DNA of 64,000 bases from Desulfuromonadaceae bacterium (GCA_028687585.1 JAQTZV010000015.1:1-64000); one strand, 5' to 3'; shown: positions 27,963 through 37,272, counted from the first letter of the stretch. The notes: a model not told the origin generated them from the sequence alone. Made by a program: numbers and translations.

Positions 27963-29189
27963 ATGTCAATGTTCACAGACAAGTTAATCAGCAATCTAAA
28001 ACCAAGAAGCAAACAATACCAAAAGGGGGAAGGTAACGGATTTTCCATTCTTGTATTGCCATCGGGCACACGCACATTCATATACCGATACAAATTTCAA
28101 AATAAAGGGAAAATGATTACTATTGGTCCATACGGTAATACTCCCCCAATGCTCACATTGGCAGAAGCAAGAAAAAAATTTAATGAATTACATGCCATGT
28201 TTATTGATGGTTTAGATCCTCAGGCAGAACTTGCACCAAAACTTGTTGAGCCCCCTGCAAAACTCCCAGATGAATCTTCTGATGAATTGACGATAAAAAA
28301 GCTTATGGAAAAATTTATAACAGAGTGGTCAGAAGTGAACCACTCAAAAGCTTGGAGTTATGAGAACCGCAGATCTATGACGGCAGATCTGCTGCCAGAA
28401 TGGGGTGAAAAGAAAGTTTCTGAACTAAAGCCAAGAGATGCTATCAAAATTATTGAACAGGTGTCCAAGAGAGCTCCGGGACAGGCAAGAAATGTATTGA
28501 AGGCTGCACGGAAGATGTATGCATATGCAGTAAAAAGACAGTATGCTGAGATTAATCCATTTATGAATATTGATACAGATGACATACCAGCGATAACTCC
28601 TAAGAGGAGGGAAAGAGTACTGTCTGACAAAGAAATAACAGTGGTATGGAGTCAGATCGATGATATGCCTGGTACGTCAGAAGTGAAACGGGCCCTTAAG
28701 ATGGTTTTTGTGACAGCTCAGCGACCTATAGAGGTTGTTGGTATGCATAGGAGGGAGATTGACGGTAACTGGTGGACAATACCGTGGAACAGAATTAAAA
28801 CAGAACAAGGTAAAAAGCTGACTAGAGTTCAGAGAGATCATAGGGTTTACTTGGGGCCTCTTGCGATGTCATTGCTGGGGGATTCAGACGGGTATATTTT
28901 TTCTTCTATTAAAATAGATGATCATATTGTCAGAAACAGTATGGCTCAACGAATATCAAAGGTACGCCCTGCATACTTTGGGTTGCCTCGCTGGACTCCT
29001 CATGATCTGAGACGCACAGCAAAAACATTGATGGCCAGAATTGGCGTGCGTAAGGAGCATTCTGAACGAGTATTGAACCACACACAGGATGAAATGGAGT
29101 CAACTTACAATCTGTATCAGTATGACAAAGAAAAACGGGCAGCTCTACTCAAGCTTGATAAAGAGATAACCCGCTTGATTAAAAAATAG
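27963..29189 (+). CDS. int: P4-type tyrosine integrase
   Basis: This 408-residue site-specific recombinase has an N-terminal DUF4102 arm-binding domain (GFSILVLPSGTRTFIYRYKF, MITIGPYGNTPPMLTLAEAR), a SAM-like core-binding domain and a C-terminal catalytic domain. Catalytic residues are visible: Arg in TAQRPIEVVGMHRREI, the HxxR box in TPHDLRRTAKTL, His in VLNHTQ and the nucleophile Tyr near YNLYQYDKEKR. Such enzymes integrate islands and ICEs at the 3' end of tRNA genes, as seen here with tRNA-Val. The gene appears intact, so excision may be possible. Confidence 0.93.
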   Translation: MSMFTDKLISNLKPRSKQYQKGEGNGFSILVLPSGTRTFIYRYKFQNKGKMITIGPYGNTPPMLTLAEARKKFNELHAMFIDGLDPQAELAPKLVEPPAKLPDESSDELTIKKLMEKFITEWSEVNHSKAWSYENRRSMTADLLPEWGEKKVSELKPRDAIKIIEQVSKRAPGQARNVLKAARKMYAYAVKRQYAEINPFMNIDTDDIPAITPKRRERVLSDKEITVVWSQIDDMPGTSEVKRALKMVFVTAQRPIEVVGMHRREIDGNWWTIPWNRIKTEQGKKLTRVQRDHRVYLGPLAMSLLGDSDGYIFSSIKIDDHIVRNSMAQRISKVRPAYFGLPRWTPHDLRRTAKTLMARIGVRKEHSERVLNHTQDEMESTYNLYQYDKEKRAALLKLDKEITRLIKK

Positions 29190-29357
29190 AATTTTAAAAA
29201 TTACGGGACTAATTTCGAATATTCTCAGCGAATAAAGATACTTGTCTCGAAATTGACCGCACTTAAAAGATGGCTAACCTACCTGCTCTTGGTCTCAAGA
29301 ATTCAGTTACACAGGTTTCATAGGTTGAAAGAGAGCCGATTGGGAAGGTGATGCCGT

Positions 29358-30083
29358 TCAGGCGTATTGCTTGAGCAAGTTGCGATCAGCAAGATAATTT
29401 GGACAATAACAAGACACCATCTGCCAGAAGTCAGGGCCGTGGTGCCGTACTTTGATATGGCAGAGTTCGTGGATGATTACATAGTCAAGGCAGGCAGGTG
29501 GCATCTTGATCAGGTTGAGGGAGAGAGCAATCCGTTTGGTTGCGTAAGAATAGCTACCCCAACGAGTTTTCATGGCGCGGATGGTGATAGGCGGCAGCAG
29601 GACTCCTTCTGCTCGCATCATCTTATGGCATTCGATTGAGCGGGCCTTCACAACCTCAACTGCTTGTGCACGATACCAATGAGTAATCATCTTACGTATA
29701 GTCTCTTCAGACGGTATCTCAGGCGAGGTCAGTATCAGTAGATCATCGTGCAGTTGCAGTGAACGGCGCAGACCCTTTGTAAACTCCAGACGATATGCCT
29801 CACCCTGATACATGAAAACTGCTCCACGCACATAGCCCTGCTGTTGTGGAGTTTGACGCTTATTCAGCTTTTTCCAGACCGTTAGCACCCATCCTACCCG
29901 ACTGATAACAAAGGCCCTGACCTCTTTTGTTGCAGTCCGAAGTGGCACCCGGACTGATACTGACTTATCTTTGCAAACCGTGATTCCAAGCGTTCTGCGG
30001 CGTGAGCGGCACCAACTGTAGGCGATAGTTATGCCTTCCAATTCGACTGAGTCATATTTGATCTCTTCAACCCTTGATACCAT
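29358..30083 (-). CDS. YgjP-like (DUF45) metallopeptidase
   Basis: This 241-residue protein has the HELCHIKVRHHGPDFW zinc site in the C-terminal third and the preceding KTRWGSYSYATKRIALSLNL segment of the YgjP/DUF45 family. The biological role of the family is poorly defined; many members lie next to restriction or helicase genes. It is followed on the same strand by no close partner, but it lies downstream of the Hsp70 and helicase genes in a minus-strand run. Confidence 0.85.
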   Translation of the reverse strand: MVSRVEEIKYDSVELEGITIAYSWCRSRRRTLGITVCKDKSVSVRVPLRTATKEVRAFVISRVGWVLTVWKKLNKRQTPQQQGYVRGAVFMYQGEAYRLEFTKGLRRSLQLHDDLLILTSPEIPSEETIRKMITHWYRAQAVEVVKARSIECHKMMRAEGVLLPPITIRAMKTRWGSYSYATKRIALSLNLIKMPPACLDYVIIHELCHIKVRHHGPDFWQMVSCYCPNYLADRNLLKQYA

Positions 30084-30131
30084 GAACCCCTCACTTGATC
30101 CAATCTACCCCCAGCTCCAATTGCGCACCCA

Positions 30132-31403
30132 TCAGACAAAAAGCGGAACACTGCTCCCCAAACCGTGGACGACACTCGTAAAAGCATCGCGCTGCTCCAG
30201 TTTGTCCCGACCGAAACGCTCGGTAAACAGTGCCTGGATATGGGGAATCCGCGAGGTTCCGCCGGTGAGAAAAACCGTATCAATCTGTGCAGACTGCAGT
30301 CCTGATTTTGCCACCACCTCATCGATGCAGGAAGCAATCTGCTGAAAATTATCCCCATTGAGCGTTTCAAACTCTTCCCTGCCGATCTCTTCGGTAATAT
30401 TCAGATCGCGGTCCTTGAAATCTATTCGGGCCAGCACCTGCCCTGAAAGTTCGCATTTGGCCTTTTCAATAGCCTGAAACAGGAAAAAACCGTAATTGTC
30501 GGAGATAATATTCTCCAGATGCTCAATAGCCCGGCGATCATCGGCGGTGCCCTTGATTACCCTGATAAGCTCCCTCGTTTTGCGTGCCCGCAGCAGCGGG
30601 ATACGATGCCACTGGCAGAGCGTATAGATGATACTTTTGGGTATGGAGTTCCAGTCATCCTTCCCCATAGTCCTGTAACGGGCATAGCGGCCAAAATGGT
30701 GCGCCACCTTGTCCCACATGATCTGGGAATCGAATTTGTCGCCGGCCACATAAACTCCACCCAGTGAAAGTACGTCGCTGCGCCGGTCAGAGCGATCAAA
30801 GGCACCGCCCTTGACGCGGATTACCGAGAAATCAGAAGTACCGCCGCCGAAATCGCCGATGAACACAATCCGTTCCTGTCCCGGTTGCAGAGACTCTTCG
30901 AAGGTCAGCGCCGCGGCCACCGGTTCATACTGGAACCAGATGTGTTTGAATCCGGCCTTGCGGGCTGCCTTTTCAAGGCGCTGTTCGGCCACGGCGTCCT
31001 TGGCGGCATCCTTCGAAAACACCACCGGTCGACCCAGAACAACACTCTCTACTGAGCAGCCCACATGTGCTTCTCCCCGAGCCTTGATCTTCCGGAGGAT
31101 TATCGCAACCAGATCATCGATGGTATACCGCTTACCGAATATCTCGGTGCTCACGAAGCTGGTGTTCGGAAGAAAGGTCTTAATCGACTGCATAAAACGC
31201 CCGGTCGCGCCGTCACTCACATACTGATGAATAGCCTCATGGCCGGCGAAGATCTCATGTTCTTCGTTAAAATAAAGCACTGAGCGCAGCAGTTCTCCAC
31301 CACGATCAATTCCGTCTACGGCAACAACCTCGACCGCGCCGTTCCGGTATACCGATAGCGCCGAATTGGTTGTGCCAAAGTCAATGCCAAATACAATCTG
31401 CAC
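30132..31403 (-). CDS. YegD-like Hsp70/DnaK-family ATPase
   Basis: This 423-residue protein has the actin/Hsp70 ATPase fold with phosphate-1 GIDFGTTNSALSVY, phosphate-2 IGDFGGGTSDFSVI near 200 and the adenosine motif FLTGGTSRIPHIQALF near 385. It ends soon after the nucleotide-binding domain, so the usual substrate-binding domain and lid are absent, as in E. coli YegD. The client is unknown. It is 22 bases downstream of the helicase gene and likely in one transcription unit with it. Confidence 0.88.
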   Translation of the reverse strand: MQIVFGIDFGTTNSALSVYRNGAVEVVAVDGIDRGGELLRSVLYFNEEHEIFAGHEAIHQYVSDGATGRFMQSIKTFLPNTSFVSTEIFGKRYTIDDLVAIILRKIKARGEAHVGCSVESVVLGRPVVFSKDAAKDAVAEQRLEKAARKAGFKHIWFQYEPVAAALTFEESLQPGQERIVFIGDFGGGTSDFSVIRVKGGAFDRSDRRSDVLSLGGVYVAGDKFDSQIMWDKVAHHFGRYARYRTMGKDDWNSIPKSIIYTLCQWHRIPLLRARKTRELIRVIKGTADDRRAIEHLENIISDNYGFFLFQAIEKAKCELSGQVLARIDFKDRDLNITEEIGREEFETLNGDNFQQIASCIDEVVAKSGLQSAQIDTVFLTGGTSRIPHIQALFTERFGRDKLEQRDAFTSVVHGLGSSVPLFV

Positions 31404-31425
31404 TTACACACTCCCCCAACAGTTA

Positions 31426-33336
31426 TTACGCCAGACCTGCGGCAAGCTCTCTCCAGTAAACTATGTCAAGGCGCCTGCAGGCACGGGTGACGCAAACATA
31501 GAGCAGATTCCGGTCTAATGCGGACTTTCTGAAATCCTTTGAATTTGGGTCGTAAAGGATTACGTTCGCGAATTCTACCCCCTTAACCTGATGGGCAATC
31601 GTGACCAGAGCTCCCGGTTCAAAAGTCAACTCACCCTGCTGATGCAGGCCGATTATACCGGTTAACGCCTTGTGGAGCATCTTCTCGTCCGACTTTTTTT
31701 TGCAGATGACTGCAGTCAGGCTGTTCGGATCCTCGCCCACCAATGTTTCGACAAGACGGCGTAGAAGGCCTAATGCGCTCTCCTCGTCCGCTGCTTTGTG
31801 GTACGTAAGAGCGCCGGAATGCCTGCCGATCTGCTCATTTTCTCTGTTGCTGATCCTCGAAGCCAGCGCCATAATCTCCTTGGGGCAGCGGTAGGAAACG
31901 GACAGGGTCTCGTTGCTCACCCCGACCTCCTTCAGATTCTTGTGAAAAATATCGAAGTCGGCAGCATCAACCCACGAGAGTATCTTTTGTTTGCTGTCTG
32001 CGCTGAGAGTAATACTGTTCCGTTTGTCCGTTGCCGCAAGAATCGCTTCAAGCTCCAGGAGCGAGAGATCCTGCCCTTCATCGACAATGATATGGGCGTA
32101 CCAGCCAAGCGCTTCGCGGATCGGATCGTCCTTCTCGCGCAGTTGGCAGAGCCGCAGCAGAACGCTCAGGTCAGCAAATGACACGGTCTGGCTTCTGGTC
32201 GAGTACCGTCGACGCAAGTCGGTCAGAAACGTTTCTCTGCTCTTTCCTTCGGCAAAAAGAGCATCGAGCACGTACGGCTGCCCGTAAAATCGCCACAGAT
32301 CCTGAAGAGGGTCTGCTTCACGTACTTCCGTGACATAACGGACCAACAGACCGGACAGCTGCGATGATTTCTTCTGTGAAGTCAGTTCATCGTTGACAAC
32401 CGGCTTGATGACCTTGCCGGTCAGCGCGGTGATGGCACTCAATGTCCAGGCACTGAATGTATCAACCCGGGTGCTGCCGAGAAGTTCAGAGGAGGTCTGT
32501 CTGACGTAGTTACGGAGCACCTTGTTGAACATGAGGACAAGGCAGCGGTCAGGCGTGAATCTGTCGGGGTCATTAAACTGAAGACACGATAACCGATGGA
32601 GGCTTACAACCGTCTTGCCGCTGCCGGCGCCGCCGGTGATAAGAGTGCAGCCGTCGGTGGCTTCAGAAGTAATCATGTGAAATTGATCAGGAGAAATTAG
32701 CGAGACGATATCCACCATGCGATGGTCCTGGTTCGCTACCTTGGTGTCAGTAGTCGTATGATACTGTTTTTCATTTTTTACCCATGAGTCACCGGCCAAC
32801 TCATACAAATCTCCGCCGCATTCCATGCGCCGGAGGGAACGTTTTGCGATCTCTACCGTGTCACGCCGGGTTATCACTCCCTCCCGCTCTTTGCCTTGAA
32901 TGGTTTCGAAGTATTCATCGCCGGGGTCAAAGTCATAGAAAAAGCGCGAGATCGGGGCTTTTCGCCAGTCTACGACCAGTGCCCGGTTGTCATGAGAGAC
33001 GAACCCCTGCTTCCCGATGAGATACTCTTTCGAGCCGATTTTCTTGTCAGTATCGTTAATCCCGACAATCCCGAAGTACGGACTGTCAGTCATCTGGAAG
33101 GATGAGAGATATTTTCTGGGATCAAATTTGTCGTTCTCGATGAGCTTCTCCGTTAACGAGTTCTTTTCATGCCAACTTACCGACTCAAGGCGTTCCTTCT
33201 CCAGTTCGGCTGTGTAGGCATTGTGATGTGCAATTTTTACCCTGTTCTGCCTGGCCGTTTCCTCGATGGAGGTGAGTACCCCTTGCAGACGCTCTTGTTC
33301 TTGCCGGACTATGTCAATTTGGGATTTTTCACTCAT
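31426..33336 (-). CDS. HelD/UvrD-like superfamily 1 ATPase
   Basis: This 636-residue SF1 protein has an N-terminal coiled coil (EQERLQGVLTSIEETARQN), an insertion before the motor, Walker A TLITGGAGSGKTVVSLHRL near residue 235, Walker B IIVDEGQDLSLLELEAIL and a UvrD-type C-terminal (SYRCPKEIM, TIAHQVKGVEFANVIL, NLLYVCVTRACRRLDIVYW). The N-terminal coiled-coil arrangement resembles HelD, which releases RNA polymerase from DNA, more than repair helicases. Start is uncertain; no clear SD precedes the chosen ATG or the two upstream in frame. Confidence 0.8.
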   Translation of the reverse strand: MSEKSQIDIVRQEQERLQGVLTSIEETARQNRVKIAHHNAYTAELEKERLESVSWHEKNSLTEKLIENDKFDPRKYLSSFQMTDSPYFGIVGINDTDKKIGSKEYLIGKQGFVSHDNRALVVDWRKAPISRFFYDFDPGDEYFETIQGKEREGVITRRDTVEIAKRSLRRMECGGDLYELAGDSWVKNEKQYHTTTDTKVANQDHRMVDIVSLISPDQFHMITSEATDGCTLITGGAGSGKTVVSLHRLSCLQFNDPDRFTPDRCLVLMFNKVLRNYVRQTSSELLGSTRVDTFSAWTLSAITALTGKVIKPVVNDELTSQKKSSQLSGLLVRYVTEVREADPLQDLWRFYGQPYVLDALFAEGKSRETFLTDLRRRYSTRSQTVSFADLSVLLRLCQLREKDDPIREALGWYAHIIVDEGQDLSLLELEAILAATDKRNSITLSADSKQKILSWVDAADFDIFHKNLKEVGVSNETLSVSYRCPKEIMALASRISNRENEQIGRHSGALTYHKAADEESALGLLRRLVETLVGEDPNSLTAVICKKKSDEKMLHKALTGIIGLHQQGELTFEPGALVTIAHQVKGVEFANVILYDPNSKDFRKSALDRNLLYVCVTRACRRLDIVYWRELAAGLA

Positions 33337-33602
33337 ATGTGGACCGATGCCAATCATGTCATTAATTAAAATATGCAATCTGATGGTACGACATTTTCAT
33401 CAGAGGGAACTGCAGTTTTCCGTACATGCAGACAAAACAAAAGGCCCTGGATTTGTCGGAGTGTAACTCCTATTGCCAGAGCCTCAGGATAGAAATGCGT
33501 ACAGATTCCATGCCGCTTATATACGCCTTATTCGGCTATGCTGTCAATGTATCAGCATCAGCGCAGCAGTTACAAACAGGGGCAGGTCAAGAGCTGATTT
33601 TT

Positions 33603-34592
33603 TTAGATTTGTACCACAATTTTGCCTTTTTGCCGGTTGGATTCCATGTACCTGTGGGCTTCAACAATACTTTCTAAAGGAAATACTCGGTCGATAATCG
33701 GCTTCAATACCCCATTCTCAAGTCCGTTGTAGATAAATTGTTTGCCACGGGCAAGACTCTCTGCATTTTTGGCAATCTCAAACAGGGTGTACCCTCGCAC
33801 AGTCAAGCCCTTGGCCAACGCTGCAAACAGGGGAAATATGGTCGGTGCCGACGACAATGCACCATACTCAAAGATTGTTGCACCGGGAGCTACTGCACCG
33901 GCGAGCTCTCCCAACATTGCTCCTGCAATAGAGTCAAATGCCATTTCAGCACCTTTTCCTGATGTAATGGCCATTACGCTTTCAACCAGGTCCTGTTCGT
34001 CAGTCGCTATAACGTGATCCGCCCCGGCCTCCATGAGAAAGGATTTCTTGTCGACGCCGCGGGTAATGGCAATGGCGGTAGCTCCGACTGACTTTGCGAT
34101 TTGGATTGCGGCTAATCCGACGCTGCTACTCGCCGCAGTGATCAATACAGTGTCATCTTTCTGCAATCTTCCGAATTCGATAAGCGCCCCGAATGCGGTC
34201 AGATACTGCATCCAGATCGCGGCCCCTTCAACCGGGGATAGTCTCTCGGGATAATGGGCTGCAGCATAGGCTGGCACAACGGCGCTTTCTCCGTAGACGC
34301 CATAGGTACCAATTGAAAATGAAGGAATGGTGCTTACCCGGTCGCCGATTTTAACGCCGACAGTACCAGGACCGATTGCATCTACAACCCCCGCAGCTTC
34401 ATAGCCGAGTCGAGATGGGAATGTCGGATTTTCCAGATATTGCCCCTGCCGGAACATTACTTCTGCTCGATTCAGGCCTATCGCTTCAACTTTGAGACGA
34501 ACCTCGCCCACACCCGGCTCCATAAGTGGTGACTCTTCGATTTTGAGTACTTCGGGTCCACCTGTTTCATAAAAACGGACTATTTTTGGCAT
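33603..34592 (-). CDS. quinone oxidoreductase-like MDR dehydrogenase
   Basis: This 329-residue NADPH:quinone reductase/zeta-crystallin-like protein has VRFYETGGPEVLKIEE at the start, GLNRAEVMFRQG, LGYEAAGVVDAIGPG, and a Rossmann motif in ITAASSSVGLAAIQIAKSVGA. Structural and catalytic zinc ligands typical of alcohol dehydrogenases are absent. The usual role is NADPH-dependent reduction of quinones or enones. It is divergent from the glycerate kinase gene. Confidence 0.88.
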   Translation of the reverse strand: MPKIVRFYETGGPEVLKIEESPLMEPGVGEVRLKVEAIGLNRAEVMFRQGQYLENPTFPSRLGYEAAGVVDAIGPGTVGVKIGDRVSTIPSFSIGTYGVYGESAVVPAYAAAHYPERLSPVEGAAIWMQYLTAFGALIEFGRLQKDDTVLITAASSSVGLAAIQIAKSVGATAIAITRGVDKKSFLMEAGADHVIATDEQDLVESVMAITSGKGAEMAFDSIAGAMLGELAGAVAPGATIFEYGALSSAPTIFPLFAALAKGLTVRGYTLFEIAKNAESLARGKQFIYNGLENGVLKPIIDRVFPLESIVEAHRYMESNRQKGKIVVQI

Positions 34593-34910
34593 CGCTATTC
34601 TCCCTCTTCTTAAGATTTAATTACGCTTGCAACCTCATTCAACGACCGTTGTTCATTATATACCCTCTTGGTAAAGTAATCATCCCCAATAAAAGACGCG
34701 GAACGGCTGGTTCATGATTAACGTGGCGACTCTTTCTGATCAGAGAAAATAGAAAGCCCCTTGACGGAAAGCAGCATCGAGGCAGACAATGAGAAAAGTG
34801 TGATATTATGACAATCAAAACGGCCTCAAAGATGCCGATCATTGCAGTTTGGTAACGTGCCATAAAAAAATGCTCTCTATAAATAAAACGGTAATCGAAA
34901 GGTTGTTCGC
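34593..34910. other. divergent promoter region between quinone reductase and glycerate kinase
   Basis: This 318-base spacer between divergent genes has no supported gene. It should contain two promoters, but no confident -35/-10 pair was recognised. The SD for the glycerate kinase (GAAAGG) is near its right end. Confidence 0.35.
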
Positions 34911-36044
34911 ATGCGGATAGTCATTGCTCCCGATTCATTCAAAGAAAGCTTGACCGCTCTAGAAGTGGCAACAGAGATCGAAGCCGGCTTTCGCGAGATA
35001 TTCCCGGATGCGGATTACTTCAAACTGCCCATGGCTGATGGTGGCGAAGGTACCGTTGCAGCAATGGTTGACGCCACCGGAGGCATACGCGTAGAGGTGG
35101 ATGTGACAGGTCCTCTGGGTGACCCGGTTACCGCTTTCTATGGTCTGACCGGTGATGGTAAAACAGCGGTTATCGAAATGGCTGCTGCCAGCGGCCTTGC
35201 CTTGGTCGCCACCCATCTTCGCAATCCATGGGAAACAACTTCCTATGGTACCGGAGAGTTGGTAAGGGCAGCGCTCGATACAGGTGTCAACCACCTCATC
35301 ATCGGTATCGGCGGTAGTGCGACCAACGACGGGGGGGCTGGGATGCTTCAGGCTCTTGGGGTAAAACTACAGGATCTTAACGGATGTGAGATCGGATTTG
35401 GCGGCGGTGAGCTGACGAATCTGGAGCACATTGATATCAGTGGTATGGACCCGCGTCTGAGATTGTGCCGGATTGAAGCAGCCTGCGATGTTAACAATCC
35501 GTTAACCGGCCCGAAAGGGGCTAGTGCGATCTTCGGGCCGCAGAAAGGCGCTACGCCGGAGATGGTGGCAGCCCTGGACGCAAATCTTATCCGCTATGCC
35601 AGCATAATTCATCGGGACCTTGGTGTGCAGGTGGAGTCAGTACCGGGCGCGGGGGCAGCAGGTGGTATGGGCGCTGCCTTACTTGCATTCTTGGGGGCAC
35701 AGTTACGACCCGGTATCGAAATCATCATGGAAGCCGTCGGGTTTGAGGCTATCGTGAAGCATGCAGATCTGGTGATTACCGGAGAGGGCCGCATTGACAG
35801 CCAGACCATACATGGCAAAACGCCGATTGGCGTGGCACGCATGGCCAAACGGTATGGAAAACCGGTCATCGGCATTGCCGGCTGCCTGGCAAGCGATGCA
35901 GCCGTGGTTCATGGCCACGGCTTTGACGCCGTCTTCAGTGTAATCACCCAGGTTTGTACAATGGAGGAAGCCTTAACGAATGCGGCCGTAAATGTACGAA
36001 CTGCTTCTCGAAACATTGCTGCTATTCTAAAGATGGAGGTTTGA
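34911..36044 (+). CDS. type I glycerate 2-kinase
   Basis: This 377-residue kinase phosphorylates D-glycerate with ATP. The family start IAPDSFKESLTALEVATEIEAGF and PMADGGEGTV are present, followed by GIGGSATNDGGAGMLQALG near 140, the PLTGPKGASAIFGPQKGATPEM block and LVITGEGRIDSQTIHGKTPIGVA near 290. Length and motifs fit GarK/GlxK, for which no closer assignment is made. The tiny gene after it is translated from an SD that lies inside its 3' end. Confidence 0.93.
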   Translation: MRIVIAPDSFKESLTALEVATEIEAGFREIFPDADYFKLPMADGGEGTVAAMVDATGGIRVEVDVTGPLGDPVTAFYGLTGDGKTAVIEMAAASGLALVATHLRNPWETTSYGTGELVRAALDTGVNHLIIGIGGSATNDGGAGMLQALGVKLQDLNGCEIGFGGGELTNLEHIDISGMDPRLRLCRIEAACDVNNPLTGPKGASAIFGPQKGATPEMVAALDANLIRYASIIHRDLGVQVESVPGAGAAGGMGAALLAFLGAQLRPGIEIIMEAVGFEAIVKHADLVITGEGRIDSQTIHGKTPIGVARMAKRYGKPVIGIAGCLASDAAVVHGHGFDAVFSVITQVCTMEEALTNAAVNVRTASRNIAAILKMEV

Positions 36045-36045
36045 A

Positions 36046-36189
36046 ATGGAAAATACAAATCTGATAAAACGATTCCGCGAAACGTATACAAGCCTATCGG
36101 CTAAAATGAACGATGACGAAGTTCTTCACTGGCTTGAGCATCATGATGAAGAATACGAATACCTTGTACATAAGCCTGTCAAGCAATAG
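36046..36189 (+). CDS. small acidic hypothetical protein (47 aa)
   Basis: An ORF of 47 codons starts 2 bases after glycerate kinase, with GGAGGT at ideal spacing. The protein begins MENTNLIKRFRETYTSLSAK and is rich in Asp/Glu and His in the middle. No family was recognised. Translational coupling with the kinase is likely. Confidence 0.5.
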   Translation: MENTNLIKRFRETYTSLSAKMNDDEVLHWLEHHDEEYEYLVHKPVKQ

Positions 36190-36358
36190 CAGGTTGCCAA
36201 TGTGGAATTTGAAAGTAAGCATTGATGGAATTCTGCTTGAATGCAATTCATGTGACTCATAATTTCTGATGCAGCAAAAACTTTTTATTAAACTTTTTGT
36301 TGACACTATCAAATTATATCTGTAATAAGGTGCAATATCATATTTTGAGAGCGGTTAT

Positions 36359-36508
36359 ATGCAATCAATGAACGCCACATATCCGATAAAATCATCCTTC
36401 GCACAGCCACTGTGCGGCGGTATGCACAATTTTAGCAGCGAGAGCTGGGATAATGGCATTTTTGCAGTTACAGAGTATTCCTCAAAAGAGGATTATATCG
36501 TGAGGTAA
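36359..36508 (+). CDS. small hypothetical protein (49 aa)
   Basis: A 49-codon ORF (MQSMNATYPIKSSFAQPLCG at the start) is followed about 30 bases later by a terminator, consistent with a small monocistronic gene. SD (GAGAGCGG) is weak. No family recognised. Confidence 0.4.
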   Translation: MQSMNATYPIKSSFAQPLCGGMHNFSSESWDNGIFAVTEYSSKEDYIVR

Positions 36509-36538
36509 GGATTAGCAACGCATTTTTATGTGTTCCTG

Positions 36539-36574
36539 AAACCCGACCCTCATTTGAGATGGCCGGGTTTTTTC
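36539..36574 (+). terminator. rho-independent terminator
   Basis: ACCCG pairs with CGGGT around a 20-base loop, followed by TTTTTT. It ends the small ORF at 36359-36508. Confidence 0.65.
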
Positions 36575-36703
36575 GTTGATAGAGTAACAGAGTCAAAGTA
36601 AGCCTGATAAGTAAGACAACTGAATTGTGTGTGTGTGCAGAATGCGGGAGTGGCATATCCCACCGCAAACTGAACAAATATCAAAGAAGGGGAAAACTTT
36701 CAA

Positions 36704-36847
36704 ATGATTTTAAGACCACTATTTTCACGTTCCTGGCATACAGCATTATCAGAATATGCACTCCACGCGGAGACCAGTACATCCACATTGTCACTGTATC
36801 GATTTAATGCCAGCCAATATGTAGGCGGAAGTCTAATACATAGTTAA
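36704..36847 (+). CDS. small hypothetical protein (47 aa)
   Basis: A 47-codon ORF starting MILRPLFSRSWHTALSEYAL has an SD-like AAGAAGGGG and is closed by a terminator at 36870-36908. No family recognised. Together with the two ORFs before it, this makes a run of three short genes of nearly equal size. Confidence 0.4.
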   Translation: MILRPLFSRSWHTALSEYALHAETSTSTLSLYRFNASQYVGGSLIHS

Positions 36848-36869
36848 TCATCCTGAGAAGAGTGCCGTT

Positions 36870-36908
36870 CAAACACCCTCTAGTCAGATGATTAGGGGGT
36901 GTTTTAGT
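36870..36908 (+). terminator. rho-independent terminator before the tRNA cluster
   Basis: AACACCCTCTA pairs with TAGGGGGTGTT, followed by TTTAGTTT. It insulates the tRNA group from upstream transcription. Confidence 0.75.
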
Positions 36909-36954
36909 TTATAGGTTGCTGATAAATAATACTTTTTATTTGAATACACATTTT

Positions 36955-37042
36955 GGGGCGTTGGGTGAATCGGCTAAACCGCACGGCTGTAACCCGTGAG
37001 CAGGCGAAAGCCTTCCAGGTTCGAATCCTGGGTGCCCCACCA
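36955..37042 (+). tRNA. tRNA-Tyr (GTA), element-borne
   Basis: Acceptor GGGGCGT/GTGCCCC, a divergent D-arm, anticodon stem CACGG/CCGTG with loop CTGTAAC (GTA), a long variable arm AGCAGGCGAAAGCCTT, T-arm CCAGGTTCGAATCCTGG and encoded CCA define a class II tRNA-Tyr of 88 nt. It lies inside the mobile element. Confidence 0.88.
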
Positions 37043-37050
37043 GTAAATAC

Positions 37051-37136
37051 GGAGAGTTGGCCTAACGGTAGGGAAATTGTTTGCTAAACAATCCGGGCCA
37101 AAAGCTCTGGGGGTTCAAGTCCCTCACTCTCCGCCA
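37051..37136 (+). tRNA. tRNA-Ser (GCT), element-borne
   Basis: Acceptor GGAGAGT/ACTCTCC, D-arm TGGCCTAACGGTAGGG, anticodon stem ATTGT/ACAAT with loop TTGCTAA (GCT), long variable arm, T-arm with GGTTCAAGTCC, and CCA. It is 8 bases after tRNA-Tyr, thus cotranscribed. It reads AGC and AGU codons. Confidence 0.87.
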
Positions 37137-37206
37137 TTTATGGTCATTACAAATTAATTCAGGTTGCGCGGATGCATCAAAGGAGGCCCAGAGCATGCCT
37201 CGCCTG

Positions 37207-37262
37207 GATTAGAGATGGGTTAGTCCGCTGTAGATGAGTCATCATAGCGGACTCCCCTCTCA
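37207..37262 (+). ncRNA. strong imperfect hairpin between tRNA genes
   Basis: AGTCCGCT and AGCGGACT pair exactly, with inner ATGA/TCAT around GTCA, and outer arms GAGA-GGG and CCC-TCTC extend the stem. It has no T-run, so it is not a standard terminator. It may be a processing signal of the tRNA transcript or a small structured RNA. Confidence 0.35.
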
Positions 37263-37272
37263 ATCAAATGAT

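Noticed and set aside
29190-36044. Region treated as host chromosome outside the element
   Set aside because: The integrase and att fragment lie left of it and transfer genes right of it, so it is more economically inside the element; not proven, because a second boundary between 29 and 37 kb cannot be excluded.
36625-36807. 60-codon ORF overlapping the third small gene
   Set aside because: No SD at a usable distance and it overlaps a better-supported ORF in another frame.
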